Of a stretch of DNA of 64,000 nucleotides, positions 12,511-26,277 are shown one piece after another. The notes beneath the pieces are model-generated. The model was given only the letters and a program-made list of their open reading frames with translations. It was not told where the DNA came from and did not search any database. Location: contig JADHZB010000694.1 of NCBI GenBank assembly GCA_015657535.1, forward strand, positions 1-64,000. The letters are read 5' to 3'. The translations under genes and the position numbers were made by a program. Positions within the stretch are counted from its first letter, which is position 1, and each line of letters begins with the position of its first letter. Source of the DNA: Nephromyces sp. MM_2019. Lineage: Eukaryota; Apicomplexa; Aconoidasida; Nephromycida.

Positions 12511-13599
12511 TATACATTCATATATCCAGTCCTGAATATTTTAGTCTATTTTAATCCCTTGCCTGGTCAAGGGGAATATATTTAGGCACGATGTTTCCTT
12601 ACTGCACCAAAAAGAACTACTGAATATAACTGTTGAATACGGAAAGCTTGCTGAACATAGTGCGTTACGCAAATAAACGGCATTAACTTTACGCGAAATC
12701 AAGAAAGAGTTAACACGATTATACTGAATTTTCAGTGAAAACCTTCACTTGTTGCGTGGTCAGTTCATTTAGCCAGAAAATACAAATCTGTACAAAAAAG
12801 CTACTGAGGCATGGCTGCTAAATTTTCTTAACGCCCAACTTAGTGGATAGTTCAACTGTCCATTTGAACAACATATAACCACACTTTGGTTCACGCCAAG
12901 GACCCAAAAAAAGGCGAAATTAAGCCCCAGGTTAGACCACTAAGATGGTAGTTCCTTTAAAGGCAGCTAGCCATGCACAAGTTAATCTTTTTGCCTTGAA
13001 AGTATGCTTTATAATTTTTTGCCCCAAACTAGTTGGTACTATTAAGTATAAGCTTCTGGAAGCAAAGGTAACCTAGGATAAGCCAAGACATATGAAACCT
13101 TCTAGACTTTCATCACACAAGGTCTGGTCTTGATTTACCTGTGAGCCTTTGGGTAAACAGGGTCAGCGGGGTAGCCCTTTACAAATAAAAGAATAGCTTT
13201 TAGGCGGAGGAAATCTACGCATTTCAAACATATCCTCTTTTTTAATCAGAGGAGAAAATGTGCAGGGAAGCACGTCTTCTTTGTGTGAATTTCATCCAAC
13301 TGGGACCTAGGAAACTTGCAGCTAAGATGTACCTGCGGTGTATAGCAAGTTTCGTATCAGTACATGATAGGCACCTTGAACCTTTGGAATTATCACAAAT
13401 TGGTGGGATTCTGAAATTGCGTAACCCTTAAACAATGCAATTTCTAGACTTAAGCGGACACACTGCTTGGTTTTGGAGAGCGAGCATCTAGCCTCCTATA
13501 TAATATCAATACAATACTTACGCTAGGTACTAGGTGAAAGCGAGAAGAATCAAATGATTTAGAGGCATTCCCGCCAAGTATTAAGCATGGTAAACTTTG

Positions 13600-13715
13600 C
13601 AACGGTGTATGTGTTGATTTTTGTGCTGGTGTGCTGATGTGTTGGTGTGTGTGTGTGGGTTCGTGGCTTGTGTGTTGGTGCTTGTCTTTGCGGTTTTATA
13701 TGTGTTTGTAGGTTT
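13600..13715. repeat. TG-rich imperfect microsatellite
   Basis: GTGTTGGTG/GTGTGTG units on the plus strand in the gene-poor interval. The minus strand gives a Thr/His-rich frame that is only a by-product. Confidence 0.8.
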
Positions 13716-16700
13716 GTGTATGCGTTAATCCCTTCGCACTCGATGCATCTGCACAAGTACTTTACTGCAATTTTTAGAATTATTAATATTATCATTTGTC
13801 GTTTCTTCGACTAAAAAATCTTCCAATGAATTATTAGTTTGAGTTTCAGTTCTGCATCTACTCCCTAAAGAATTATTCTAACGAAGCACCTTTCTACAGG
13901 GATAGAAATATACTCTCGTCAAGAAGAATTGCATACTTTGTTTCAATGCGGTAAATTTCGGCGGTACTTAAAAAGAATTCCCACCAGCTGTGCGCCCGAG
14001 CGCAACATCAGGAACTACCTAGAGTGACCCCATAAATTCAACGCTACATCATTGTATTAAAAACAGTTTCATTATGGCTTACACTCTTTGCCATCAACTG
14101 ATCTAGCGAAAACCACCTGGCCAATCCTATACTTTTTAAAGCAAAATTTCGTCCATTAAAAACGGGAAGACTGCACTGAACCGCCAACACAATATAGTCG
14201 ACTCCTACTTCTTTTCAGTAATGAAGAAGTACCCGCTTTTGCTTATCCTTAAATGCATAGTAGTGGGTAACTGAGGCCAAGTGCCGCTACCAGCTTCATA
14301 ACATGTACCTTTCCAAAGTAGCCAAAGATGCTTCATCTTACTAGCGCACTGATATTTTATTATTCTACAGTGCCCTGCCACTGGCGCGGATTCATTGCTT
14401 GACTTGCCATTTCAAAAGCAGAATGACGTCACCGTAAAGCATAGAGCAGTCACAATAAACCCCTTAAATAAAACTTATGTACTCAGTGCATTTACGTCCA
14501 AGTAGCTTCGCCTGCATCTAGAAAGCCCCGAATTTTCCAAGTAGCGAACCAGCAAGGGAATTACATTCACAAGGTTGCTAAGCAGAAAAATCAACCGAAA
14601 ACCTAGGTTTCAAGAAAATATTTCATAAAAATGGTAGCGCCTCATTTATAGCCGAAATAATCCGGGTCATGGCTATTTAATGAAGCAGCCGGCAATAAGT
14701 CAGGCTTTCCTTTTCAGTGTGCTGCTCTAAAAAGTTCCTTGGACTATTCACTGACATGCTCAGTTAAAAATAAAAAAATTCTAAAGGTTATGCAGTTCGC
14801 TACAGCACAAAAATAGTGAGAAGTTACAACACGCAATATCAATATAAACTGCACCATTCCTTAAGTTCGCAGCCAGAATAACTGAAGGGTCATCTTAGCA
14901 TTTTCAGGTTTAGAGTAACATGAATATATCAATCCTCGAACACCTTACTGCGATAATCAAAAGCTTCCGCCATAAAATACTACATGAGCTGAAACCAACG
15001 GCAAGATAGCAATCGCAAGCAACATCATCTTAACTTGTCTGACTTAAAATGCCTATGAAATAATTTTTAAAGATCATCTCAGGATTCTGGTAGCGCGCCT
15101 TATACATCAGTAAAGTGCTTTAGATGCAAAAATTAGCCGTCTGTATTCTACCAATCCTTCAAATCACCCTAGAAATATCAACTGATATCTTCCAAGCACT
15201 GCAGAAAAATGTCTTCCAAAGGGAACATACGCGAACTTTCAAGTTTAATGAAGAAATAAAAGAGAAGAAATAGAGAAATTGAACAAAAAAAATTGATCAG
15301 GTAAATAATTATAAAATGTTATAAATTGGATGGAAATATTATTAAATCAAATAAGAACACTAAACTTTGCAAACTTTTTGCATAATCTAATGATTTTCAC
15401 TGTCTTTTTATTACCCCAACAGGCTTTCTGGTATTGTAAAATGATATTTCTGGATAATCACAGAACAACAACCTCAGAGAACACCTCCGTATAAATCCTT
15501 GAATTTCAGAATTTTTCTGCCTAATTTTACTCAGCTTAATACTGGGGCATCAGTCCCTTTAGCCCTCCCTACTCAGCCTCTAGTTCTACCAGGAATATAT
15601 AAATAATTTTTTCAAATCAAATTTTTAAGAAACCAAAAATACTAGCTCTCTTTTTTAAATACTCCATTCCAGTGGGAGATGCGCATTTCCTTTATTCATG
15701 TATTATCAATAGACGATGCTCAAGTTGCAACATAATAGATGACATTTCTTGAGGAGTATATAATTTTCCATCTACATCCATTTTAATTTCATTTTTATTA
15801 CCTCTTGCTATTTCGTACGAGCAAACTACAGCGAAGACCCCACCCTCAAACTAAGCGGTTGGACTAAAGTAGAACAGAGCAGCAGCAGATATGACAAAGC
15901 GCCACCTTAACATAGTCAACCAGATTCCCACGATTGCATTCTGATATATTCCCTGAGGGTTGGCTCATTGCCTAGCAAAATCCTCTCCTTCCAGTGAAGA
16001 GGACTTTCAGAAAAGCCTACATCTTTCGCTCGAAAGTAGTATTTTTTTTATTGAGTTTCGCTGTTCAAGAAGTCCACAAATTGAGCCGAGAGAGTCTTAC
16101 CCTGAAAAGGAGGAATGAGCTACAAAGCTAGCTATTAATTCGAGAATAAAGCTGGACTACAAAATTTTATGCAAACCACTGATGGAGGAATTCAGTAGAT
16201 GTTCGTAGTCAAAACAAGAGCTTAAGCGGGTCTGTAAGTCCAGCAAAAAAAAGCGAAGAGGAGGATCAAACGCAGCAGTAAAAAACCAGCGAAGAAGGGA
16301 AAAATTACAAAAACCCCAAAAAGAGCAAGCTCCGCTGCTGCAACAGGCTCCAGTAATGATGGAGGTGAGTTAAGCAGCTTAAGCAGAAAATGCACAGCAA
16401 TAACACGTGTTTGAGCTAAAAGCATTTTATACATAAGACAAATTTTGCGTTATTTACTCCACAGAACTGGAATGATTATACTTATATCAGAAGAAGAACA
16501 ACAACAGCAACAAGAAGAGGAAGAAACTTAAAACTGATAGCAGACTACATGAAATAATTAACGACGCACACCGCTGTACAGTAATGAAAAAATGCCTTTA
16601 CAAGCAATTTTTTTCCCACAAAAAAAAATTTCAAACTTACAGCCCAGCACACACAAAAATGGAAAGAAAAAGAATAGAAGAAATTCTGTGAAAAGTATCA

Positions 16701-16829
16701 AAGTTCAGGAAAACTAAAAACATGGCAAGCTTAGAATTTAAAGGTTTTATCCAAATACACTCTCAAATCATCCAGAATAAAAAGAAGCAAAATTTTGATT
16801 TATTTATAAGTTCCGATAGTATCGATCGA

Positions 16830-19800
16830 TCAAGCAACTACCGTCAGTTTTCCTCGCTCTGACGAGGTAGGCATGCCGGCTTCGTCCAAAACACTCATTT
16901 TTATAACCTCTGGAATATCAATAACATCGCAAATTACACTCAGAATTTGGCCTTTTCTGGAAAGGTTCTGTGATGAAACAGGAATAATCAGATAGTCTGC
17001 AAAAAAATCTTCTTTTTCAAACGCTAAAGTCTCTGGATATTTGGTTTGGAAGTGAAAGTTCTTGTGTGAGCTTTTTCAAGCACACACAGGCATGAAAATG
17101 GACACACACACATCCTTTTATGACGTTAAAAGCGATTCAAGTTGCATTTTATTCAAGATATGGGTGAGTTAGTCCAAAACAAAAGGCTACAGTCTCTTTC
17201 TTGGCGGAAACCTAGTCAATAACTAACAGGCTCAAATTTTATCGATTCACTAAAGATAATGCAGTAAGCAAGAAACCTCAGATTTTCACACACACCAGTT
17301 TTTGTTCACGCTTTCCTGATGATTCCAGACAAATTAGAAGAAGCCTGCAACCTATCAAACTACAACCCCATCATACACGGTTTCAAATGCAGATATTTCA
17401 CTCAACTTGACAAGCAAAAACAATTTCTAAAAATCGCCGAAAATTGCAAACTTTCACGCCATTATGCTATCCATTCGGCTTCATAAGAAGCTATAATTTA
17501 AGCTTAAAAAGTTGCCATAGAGCTATAGGGGTACAACCAATGCTAAAAGGCATCAAATAAAGTAAATTAAAAGAGTTAAATTTCGCAAGCCAAAGAAGAA
17601 TTTAAGCAGTAGTAGTGGTACTAGAGCACACATACGCACATTCTCAGTCTGGTAGCCAAGGTAATAGTAACGGCAACTTTATGGTGCTAATAGTAAGGAG
17701 AGCGAGCAGTTACCATCTTATTGTGTGCAAGCAGGTTTTATACATTGCATACCCAACCAATAACGAAACCACACAGAAGCCTTTGATGTGAGTACATTTA
17801 GAGCTTCTTATAGTCCTGCGAAGCCAAACTATCAGCAGCAGTTTGAGTGCATGCAAAAAATATCAAAACAGACTTTGTATACATTCCGGTACCAACACGA
17901 AGACAGCATTTGCGTGTGTCTGTAACAACATGAAGATAGACCATGGGTGTGTGCGGCAACAAGAAGATACACTTGGTGTATCTAACAACATGAAAACATA
18001 TTTTTTTGCGTGTGTTTAGCAACTATCCACATTCATTTTAAGCTTTCCAGCTAACAATGAATCACATTCTCTTCCTTCAAAAGCCAAACTTACCGCTGGC
18101 CCATTATAGTTCTCAATCATATTGTAAAGCATCCGCTTGTCGACATAATGCTCCTTTTCTTCTTGAAGAGTCCCTATGTCTTTCTTCAGGGCCTCCAAGA
18201 AAACACTATTTTCAACAAATAGAGAAGATATATGTGCTCAAGTAGTAAAGTAGTATACAAAATGCAGAAATTTCACGTTATAGTGAGTTTTACTTCCACT
18301 ATTGAGAGGGTTTCCTTAAGCCATTCGAAAAATCGAGACACTTGCAATATAACCTTCAAGAACATCATCCACAAGAATCAAGATGCAAAAAAAGGGGCAC
18401 TTTAAGAGCAAAAAGACAAACATTCCTCCTTTCCTTCAGCAAAGGCTCTATTTCCGACGAATATATATGTGTATGCAAATGAAATACAAAGAAGTAACGC
18501 AACAAGAGAAAGAGGTTTTTGCATCTGAATTACATACAAATCGAAAAGGCAACACCACACACAACCAAGATGAAGCAACAGACACCAAACACGAGGTGGG
18601 TGTGTATCATAATGAAACACAAAGCAAAAAAACAAGAACAAAAGTTTTTAAAAAGCACTTAAAACCAAATTATTACTCGATATTCTCTATTTTGAATCTC
18701 TGATAATTCCGATAATTCTCTAGTATTTCTTCCCTATATCAGGATTTGAACCTACTCCATATATGAAACACACTTAAGCAGTTAGCGTAAGCCTAGCTAT
18801 TCATCTTCAGAAAAAAAAAAGAAACCAAAACACACACAAAGAAATAAAACTTTTCCCTAAATTTAACCTCATTCGTTCATTTTCTTCGACTTTTCGGGAA
18901 AAATGAATTGATTTTCGCTCGATCTCAGCTTGTAAGTTATCCACTTTATTTTTAAGATCCACATTTTCTTTTTTAACCTCTTCAAGCTGAGAAAAAAAAA
19001 CTTCAAATTCCATCAATTTGCAGTGTATAATAAACGAAATTCTTTGAAAAAAAAGCTAAAAATGTTCAGAAGGAGCTTAAAAACATGCACCGAAGAAAGG
19101 GAAGAACCACACCTCATCAAAAAAATTTATAATCAGAACTACTATTAACTTCATTAGATTAAAAAGACATACATACACACACCAAATTAATTCATTGCTA
19201 AACAAAGTTTATATATATCAAGTTCCGAAGAAGCATTGACTCTCTTGATATGACGCATTGATTGAAGAAATCTAAATACTTCTTTAAACCATCTATACTG
19301 ATCTTTGATATAGTGCGTGTTTTGTGCGTATATGCTACCTTCACAGGTATATGATAGTGCCTGTGTGTGTGTGCCCTCGAGCTCCACATAAAATTACCTA
19401 CAAAGCGATGATGATTAGGGAGATGCATATATATATTCTATATCATGAAGAATCTCATAGCATCAGACTAAATCTATCAATCAACACACAAGATAAATGG
19501 AAATGCCTTTAGTTGAAAAAGTCATCCAAAAAGGTAGAAAAATCCCTCCATTCTTGAAGAATTTGCAACAAAATAAAGATGTTAGTGAGATTTAGCAAGT
19601 CACCAAGCATGCATTTCTTACATCGTCCAACTTTTTCTCGGTTTGACTTAATGAACTCCATGCAGCAACTGTTTCTGAGCGTAGTACCTCCAGAGCATTT
19701 GCATGTTCTACCTGCGAAAAAAAGATAAAAATAGTTGGTACTTCAAACAAAAACCCCAAATTCCAGCAATTTTACACTTTTTCTACTAAAAAACAGCAAA

Positions 19801-22800
19801 AAATAAAAAAAAAAGGTTTCTTGAGATTTGCATAAGATTTGAAGATATGCCAAGCCTGCAGTAGCTTCTCAAAAAAAACTCCTTTACCTGGCCTTACACA
19901 CACGCCACTCAAAATATCTCCAGCACGAAAAGTTATAAGAAGGCATCTTCAGGCAAGATACTGACTTTTCTCCCATTCTTTTTTCAGTTTCAAAGATATC
20001 ACAGATTCTACCCACAGCAAATCAAATGGAAAAATGTAGCAAAAAACAAAGAAAAAGCACATTAACACCATCTCAGCCTAGCAAGCTTTACCCAGTCGTT
20101 GCTACAAGTCACGAAACTCCCTTCTATTCAGGAAAAAGTCAATCAGAAATCGATTATTCAAAAAAAATTGATATATTTCCAATGAAAAAACCCAAAGAAG
20201 CCTCAGAAATTGCAGAGTGTTAAAGCCTTTAAAACGTAAAATAATTTTAAGAAACAATCAGTTCTGAACTGCTCTGAAGACCTGCATTTCCTCGATGACG
20301 CTACTCAATTTATCGACAACTGTTCTAGAAGCCTGGAGCTCCACTTTAAGACTTGTTATATCATTTCCCATACGTAGAACCTCTGTCTCTGGTGCAGACG
20401 AGAAGGAATAGAACCAAAAAGTATATCACTTTATCGGCGATTGGGAAATGAGAAAAATCGCAAGAAAATTGGTTCATCCGCCAGCGGTTTTCTACGTATA
20501 ACACATACACACACACCCAGAACTAAACAAATCTTCAGGATACCACTTATACAAGCAAAAAATGAATGCCAAAAAACCAAAGCTTTAACAGCTATGAAAA
20601 ATCTTAACCTGCTTGATCTGACATCTTCCTGTACTTCTCCAAGTTCGCTAGCTGTATTCTTGTATTGCTGAGTTCCTCCTTTAAAGTATCAACGCTCTGG
20701 AATCACAAATGACGAGCACACACATAAAAGAAAGCAAAAACTCATAAGATCTAGTAACAAGCTATCCCATGATTAGAATCTAAGAGAAGCAAATTATGAG
20801 GGAGAGATATTAAATGCAAAGAGACTATAGCACTCGCACACAAAAAATGTGCGTGTGCGCAAAAACGCTATTTTTATACCGAAAGCTGCTCCTGGACTTG
20901 TTGTTGATCGGATATGCGATTTCTCAGCTCCAGCTGCAGTTTGGCATACATTTCCTGCAGACAAATAAACCATCAAAAGTATGAGTTTAAAGGGAACAAT
21001 GCTCTTCTTCTCATGAAAAAGCTGCAAATATGGAAAAAAAGTGCTAATCCACAGGAGATATGCAGCGGTTTTCACGCGTTTACTACTTTGTCAAAGAATT
21101 GATGGATCATCTTCACATAGTAAAAAGAGAGCAAAACGCCACACACAGTAAACGGAAAACTTCCACGCACACCAGAGTAATACTTTACTCTAGCCCAAAA
21201 CAATATATACACTCAAGAAAACCTGTTATACAAAGGAAATTCATCAGAATACGTAGTGCATAATTTCAGTAATTTCATACACACAAACATTCTTTTAAAC
21301 ACGCAATAATAACATCCATCAACGTAAGCATCCTCCTAAAAACCACACACACATGTCAAATAACACACAAAACCTCAAAAAAAGGTATTTCCTCCCCCTC
21401 ATCTTATCTATATACCTCAATAATTCTATCTTCACCCACCTTCCAATGCTCTAGCTGGCTTATCACATCATTCTTATCCCCCACCAACTTCTGCAGCTGC
21501 TCAGAGACTGCTTGCTCAGTGAGGCCACCAAATTCGACGCCCTCATAAGAGCTGGAAGCAGGAACTACAACAGAATCACTTTCCACCGCTAAACCATTGC
21601 TGAAGAAGATAGATACAATAATTAAAGCTAATTTTTGTTATATTAAAGCAGCAGAAAAGGCATAATTATACTCGTGAAAAAGTTAGGTGCACGTACAGCC
21701 CCAAAAACAGCACTCATCTTCTATACGGCGTGGATGAAAAGATAAAGAATCAGGAAAAACAATAGAAAATAAAGATATAGAAAAATTTTAAAAAAAAAAT
21801 TTTTTGCAGCGCTTGGAGTGTGTGTAGAAAGCAGGCTAGACTAGCACAGATTCTTGAAAAATCCTATTTTGCAGAAATTACCACATAAAGACAAGTGGAA
21901 ACAGTTTTTCTAGTGGATTCATCAAACAATCACATCACCAATAGACTTCTCGATACACACACACATGGATATGTATTCGCATATAAATAGAAAGCAGAAA
22001 TTAGCTTGAAATCATGCCACAGTGAGAAAATCGCTAGCAGGCAGCTACAGATATCACAAGAATCACAAAACCTATATATATATCAATGTAAGGGATTTCT
22101 CAGCAGGCAGCTGTTGCTAGAGGAATCGCTTCAAACCAAAAGACTAGCCGATAACGCTTACATACAAAAAATATTATACTTTATGATAAAAAATGTTCTA
22201 CTGGATTTTATAGATAGAAATATTTATAGAGAAAAAATATATAAGCAGCACTTTATTAGCATTAATCTATAGAGCTGATGTATTTTCACACGCAAAAATC
22301 ATCCCGAGCTCTTCCCAAAAAAACACCACACTACATAGAGCATCCTGCACGCACCAAAGCTCATCCCAAAAAACCTTCACACACACTATACAACACATCC
22401 TGCACAGCTGAAATTTCCCTGGAAAACAAGCTGCCACGATGAGAAATAACTCAATTCCATGCAAGGATTTCACCCAAGAAAGGCAAATTAAAATACCAAA
22501 TAATAAGATTTTTTTGTGAAAAAATGACATAAATTCAAGAAGATTCAGCTGAAGACGGTAGTTTCACTAGCTGAAGACTTTATTCAACAGCTTATTCCAT
22601 TATAAAACCATTTAGAAGTTAGTAAATACCCCCTTACCCTGAAAAATTGCAGAAAATTTTCCGAAAAAATCATTTGAAAAGGGAAAAAAGTGAATTTCTT
22701 CGCTTTAGCAGCTACCTCGAGGTGATCTGATTGTCCGCTATGACTTTCCTTAGCCTTAAAATCTCTTCTGTATACTTTAGAGCCTCTTCTTGTCTCACCT

Positions 22801-25800
22801 TAAAAAGTTTAATAGATGAAACGAAAAGCAAAGGGTTAAAAGAGTGTTTTACAGAAGATTTCAAAAGGTTGCCAAAGAGGCTGGTAACTTCCCGAATTTT
22901 TGAAGCTTTAGCATTTATAAAGGGAAACATCACATACAAACTTCGCTAACACACGCTTTTCACCCCAGAAAAGCAGGCAGAATGAGCTTCATGGTCAGTT
23001 TATGGTAGAGCACTCAATTTAGCCTTTTTACTGCATACAAACTAAACGCATGAAAAAGTCTAGAAAAAATCAAATTATGCAAACTAAAAAGTTTAGAGGA
23101 GCTTGAAAAGGATATATAAGACTAAGCAACAAAACAGCTCAGCAACCCAGTATATTGAAGCAGGTACTAAATATACGAAAACTTAAAAGATAAAAATATA
23201 CCACCTAAAATACCTTCATTTCACAAAAAAAGTATATAAATTAAATGATTAGAAGGTCCAGTCATACATGATGTTCTTCAGCTAGATAAGTAGAGTCATT
23301 GTGAAGAAGTTTTTCAAGGTTTAAATAATGCAAAAAATGGTATTTCTTAACATCAAAAGATCATTTAAGGGCAATAAAATCAATTTTCCTCTTTTAAGAT
23401 GAAAAAAAATCGATTCCAGTATTTTTACGGCGAGTTAAGCAAAACTGTTTTTGTTGCATCAGAAACAACAAAAGAAGTGTTACAGTTCTTCTTCTGGTTT
23501 TCTTCCTCTTCTTTTTCTACAGTCTCTGCGCTTCTTTGCACTCAAAAAAAAGGTTATCATCTACACCGCGAGCTCCTACTTGCTTCATAAGTGATGCGCT
23601 TTTCTCGTAATGATCTTCAAGCAATTCTTTCAATTCTTTCTGCTCTTCTGACATATTTTGGATTGTTTGTCTCAAAGCTTTAATATTTTCTTTTTCTGTT
23701 TCAGAGGTTTTCTCTGAGGCATCCAGATTATCATATTCCCCAGAAGAAGTGGTAGCTGCGTAAAGAAGCAAATAAAAATGGAACAAGAGTGAGAAAAATA
23801 TACCTAACTATACTATTTGTATATACATATATATCTGCTTATATATATTGCATATCTACGAACAACACACATATATTTATAGAACATTGCAAATATAGTC
23901 GATCTTGTGAGTTTTAAGTGCCATCACGTGAGTATTAAAAGAGGGAAACAGCTAGTTTGCTTTATAAAATAGCCACAACCTCCATAGTTAAGCATCAAGC
24001 AAAACACCTTCTGAAATTGACGAAAAAACACACTTTGGGGGGGGGGCGGGGAAGAAAAGTCCCATTCACATTCAAAATTCAACCACCATCATTCTAAGCG
24101 ACTCTCCTTATCTTCATGATGAGATACTGCAGCTACACCCAAAAGCCACACACACACAAGCGAAAAAGCCAAGGTCTGCAACTAGTGTAGACATCCTTTA
24201 ATCCAAAACTTACGAAAATGATGCTTTTCACTACAAGAGAAGCAAAAATACACACAAATTTCGCCTACCAAAATTGCTCCTTCTCGACTCCACGTTTGAC
24301 ACACACACCAAGAATCTTTCAAGGAATGCCAGTATTGCAGAGCAGAGATTTAATGCCTGCTTCACATCTTTTGCAGGTGGCGTAGATGTTTCTATGAAGT
24401 TTTCAAATTCATGCAGAGTAGCCTCAAACTGCGGATTCTTTAGCAAGCTTCTAAACCTCTTACGAAAATCTTCAGAAGCTACGAGAAAAGTAAAAAGATT
24501 GCAAAGAGGATGAAGATGCATATAAAAAAGGAAATTTTAACAGATAACGAAGAGGATGAAGATTCAGATAAACTCAGATTGCCGTATTGCAAAGAACCGA
24601 GTCTAGGTTAGAAACTATAAAATACTTATCTTTCTTCAAATGCAATAAAATTTTATAAAGAATTCATTCTTTAATCAAAACTTATCAATTGCAGCATACT
24701 TGTGTGTTCCTCTGCAGGGGGTGGTGGTAGTAGGAGGGAGGTGGTGGATGCTAACAGGAGACGAGTGGGAGAGGAAAAAAATGCACACATCACAAGAAAT
24801 CGCACATACATAAAGAAGCCTTCTAAAAGTGATATAACAGAGATTCCAAGGTAGTCAAAGATTATTGGGGTACAACAAGCACTTTTTAAACTAAGGAGAG
24901 CTACTATGCACACTACTCGTAGAAAAATGCGGCAAAACGGTAAAATACTCATCATACTTGCTACTTTCTATAACATCTGTGTTGATACGTAAGCCAACCC
25001 GTATAGCACGTAAAGCAAGCCTTCTACTCCTCAAGAGAAGAATGATTTTTTCTCCCCTTTTATTAGTCTAAAGCTATAGAACATCAAAAAAGCAAAGATA
25101 TCTTCAATTTTTTAATGATTTTACCACGTAAGCGGCTCCATTTTTCAAGTAAAACTTCACTGAAGCCTTCCGGGCTTCCGAAGATATTATCAGTTTCATT
25201 GTCGTTTAAAGGAGATATTATCCGTTCTGTGAAGAAAAAAATCGTAAAAGTGATAAAATATACATAATCAGCACAAAATAAAAAAATTTAAAGTACATGA
25301 ACGTAAGAATCTAATCCGAATTTTGAGGCTAATTTATTTGATGAATTTCTTGATCTTTTTGATATTAGTTCGGCACAGGAAAGGAATTTTGATTATACAA
25401 CTATCGCAAAAAAAACAAAAAATACTCTATTCTTTAAAAAAATAGAGCTTTTCAAGAAATCATCTAATAGTACCTAAAAATCGATTAAATTTACCAACCT
25501 GAACTTTGGGAGAAAACATGATTTGCTCGATTAGAAGCATTGTTGATAGTGCTGTGAGCTTTACCTGGTTTTTCCAAAATGTAATCACTTGTATTGGAAT
25601 CGCTGGAGCTACCTTTTGGCCCTAAAAGGACATCATTTTGAAAAAAGTACATTAAAAAAGATTGCAAATTTTAAAAATATCCCTAATATAACTAGGCAAA
25701 CTTCAATATTGGAGTACTAAAAAGCATCATCTTCCAGGCCATCCGACACGAATAACAACATAATATTCTAAGTAACGGTAATTTTTGCAAAAGCTGCACT

Positions 25801-26277
25801 TACAAATAACCTAAAAACAAATGATTTCCAAAAGATAAAATTATTTAGATGAAACCTCAAAGGCTTCTCAGCTTTGATGATATCACGTGATAGTTTTCAG
25901 CGTTTTGTGAAAAAAAAGTGAAGATCCTACCTGGATGATGCACGGCCTTTTTTTGAATATTTGCACTCTTGTGTTTCTGCGAAAAAACAATTTATGGTTA
26001 AAAGGGTGTCTAAGTGAACTTAATACCGAGAAAAAAATAATAAGCAGAAGAAGGAAAAGAAAAAGAAAAAAAATAACAATAAGAAAAAGACTGAGTAAGA
26101 AGAATTCTAATACGAGCAATAATAAAGAATAAAGACGAAAAAAGAACTTCACTACTCGCTTACTGTATCATCTTGAGATAGTCGAGTTTCTCTCGATCCC
26201 TCATCAGGCTCATCATCGGAGTCGCGAAATATTGCATGGTTAATCTCTTTAAAAGTATCTTGCAATGGATGCAAGTA
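16830..26277 (-). CDS. Coiled-coil Golgi tether (golgin) with C-terminal GRIP-related domain
   Basis: Fifteen exons keep phase at every junction: 26277-26164, 25976-25931, 25621-25565, 25226-25125, 24478-24269, 23755-23580, 22798-22716, 21599-21416, 20954-20880, 20696-20609, 20388-20282, 19711-19622, 18986-18868, 18205-18094 and 17060-16830 (TGA at 16832). They give about 597 residues; the first exon with the ATG, upstream of 26277, was not found. The N-terminal part is acidic and Ser-rich, followed by a helical segment (EDFRKRFRSLLKNPQFEATL), then long heptad-rich coiled coil (such as EVKKENVDLKNKVDNLQAEI). The C-terminus has YVDKRMLYNMIENY and RKGQILSVICDVIDIPE, the two halves of the GRIP-related Arf-binding (GRAB) pattern of Rud3/GMAP-210-type golgins, with about 45 residues between them. 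A Golgi-rim membrane tether recruited by Arf is inferred. Gene structure is well supported; family assignment is moderate. Confidence 0.75.

Larger units (their letters stand above)
11029..16829. other. Gene-poor interval (5.8 kb)
   Basis: No frame here shows protein-like composition or joinable exons. Frames of 70 to 80 codons are AT-rich or driven by CA/TG runs. It presumably holds the promoter of the serine-rich gene (right end of that gene, about 11029 onward) and the 3' region of the golgin gene. Two short repeat arrays and a TG-rich tract are listed separately. I see nothing else in it. Confidence 0.6.

Noticed and set aside
13559..13795. Thr/His-repeat frame on the minus strand
   Set aside because: By-product of the TG/CA-rich tract.
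18719..18800. tRNA-like GGTTCAAATCC box on the minus strand
   Set aside because: The B-box-like motif has no matching acceptor stem, the anticodon arm pairs poorly and no proper A box lies upstream.
25883..26152. Leu/Phe-rich minus frame
   Set aside because: Overlaps the golgin exon 25976-25931 in another frame and an AAG-rich intron; not a membrane protein.
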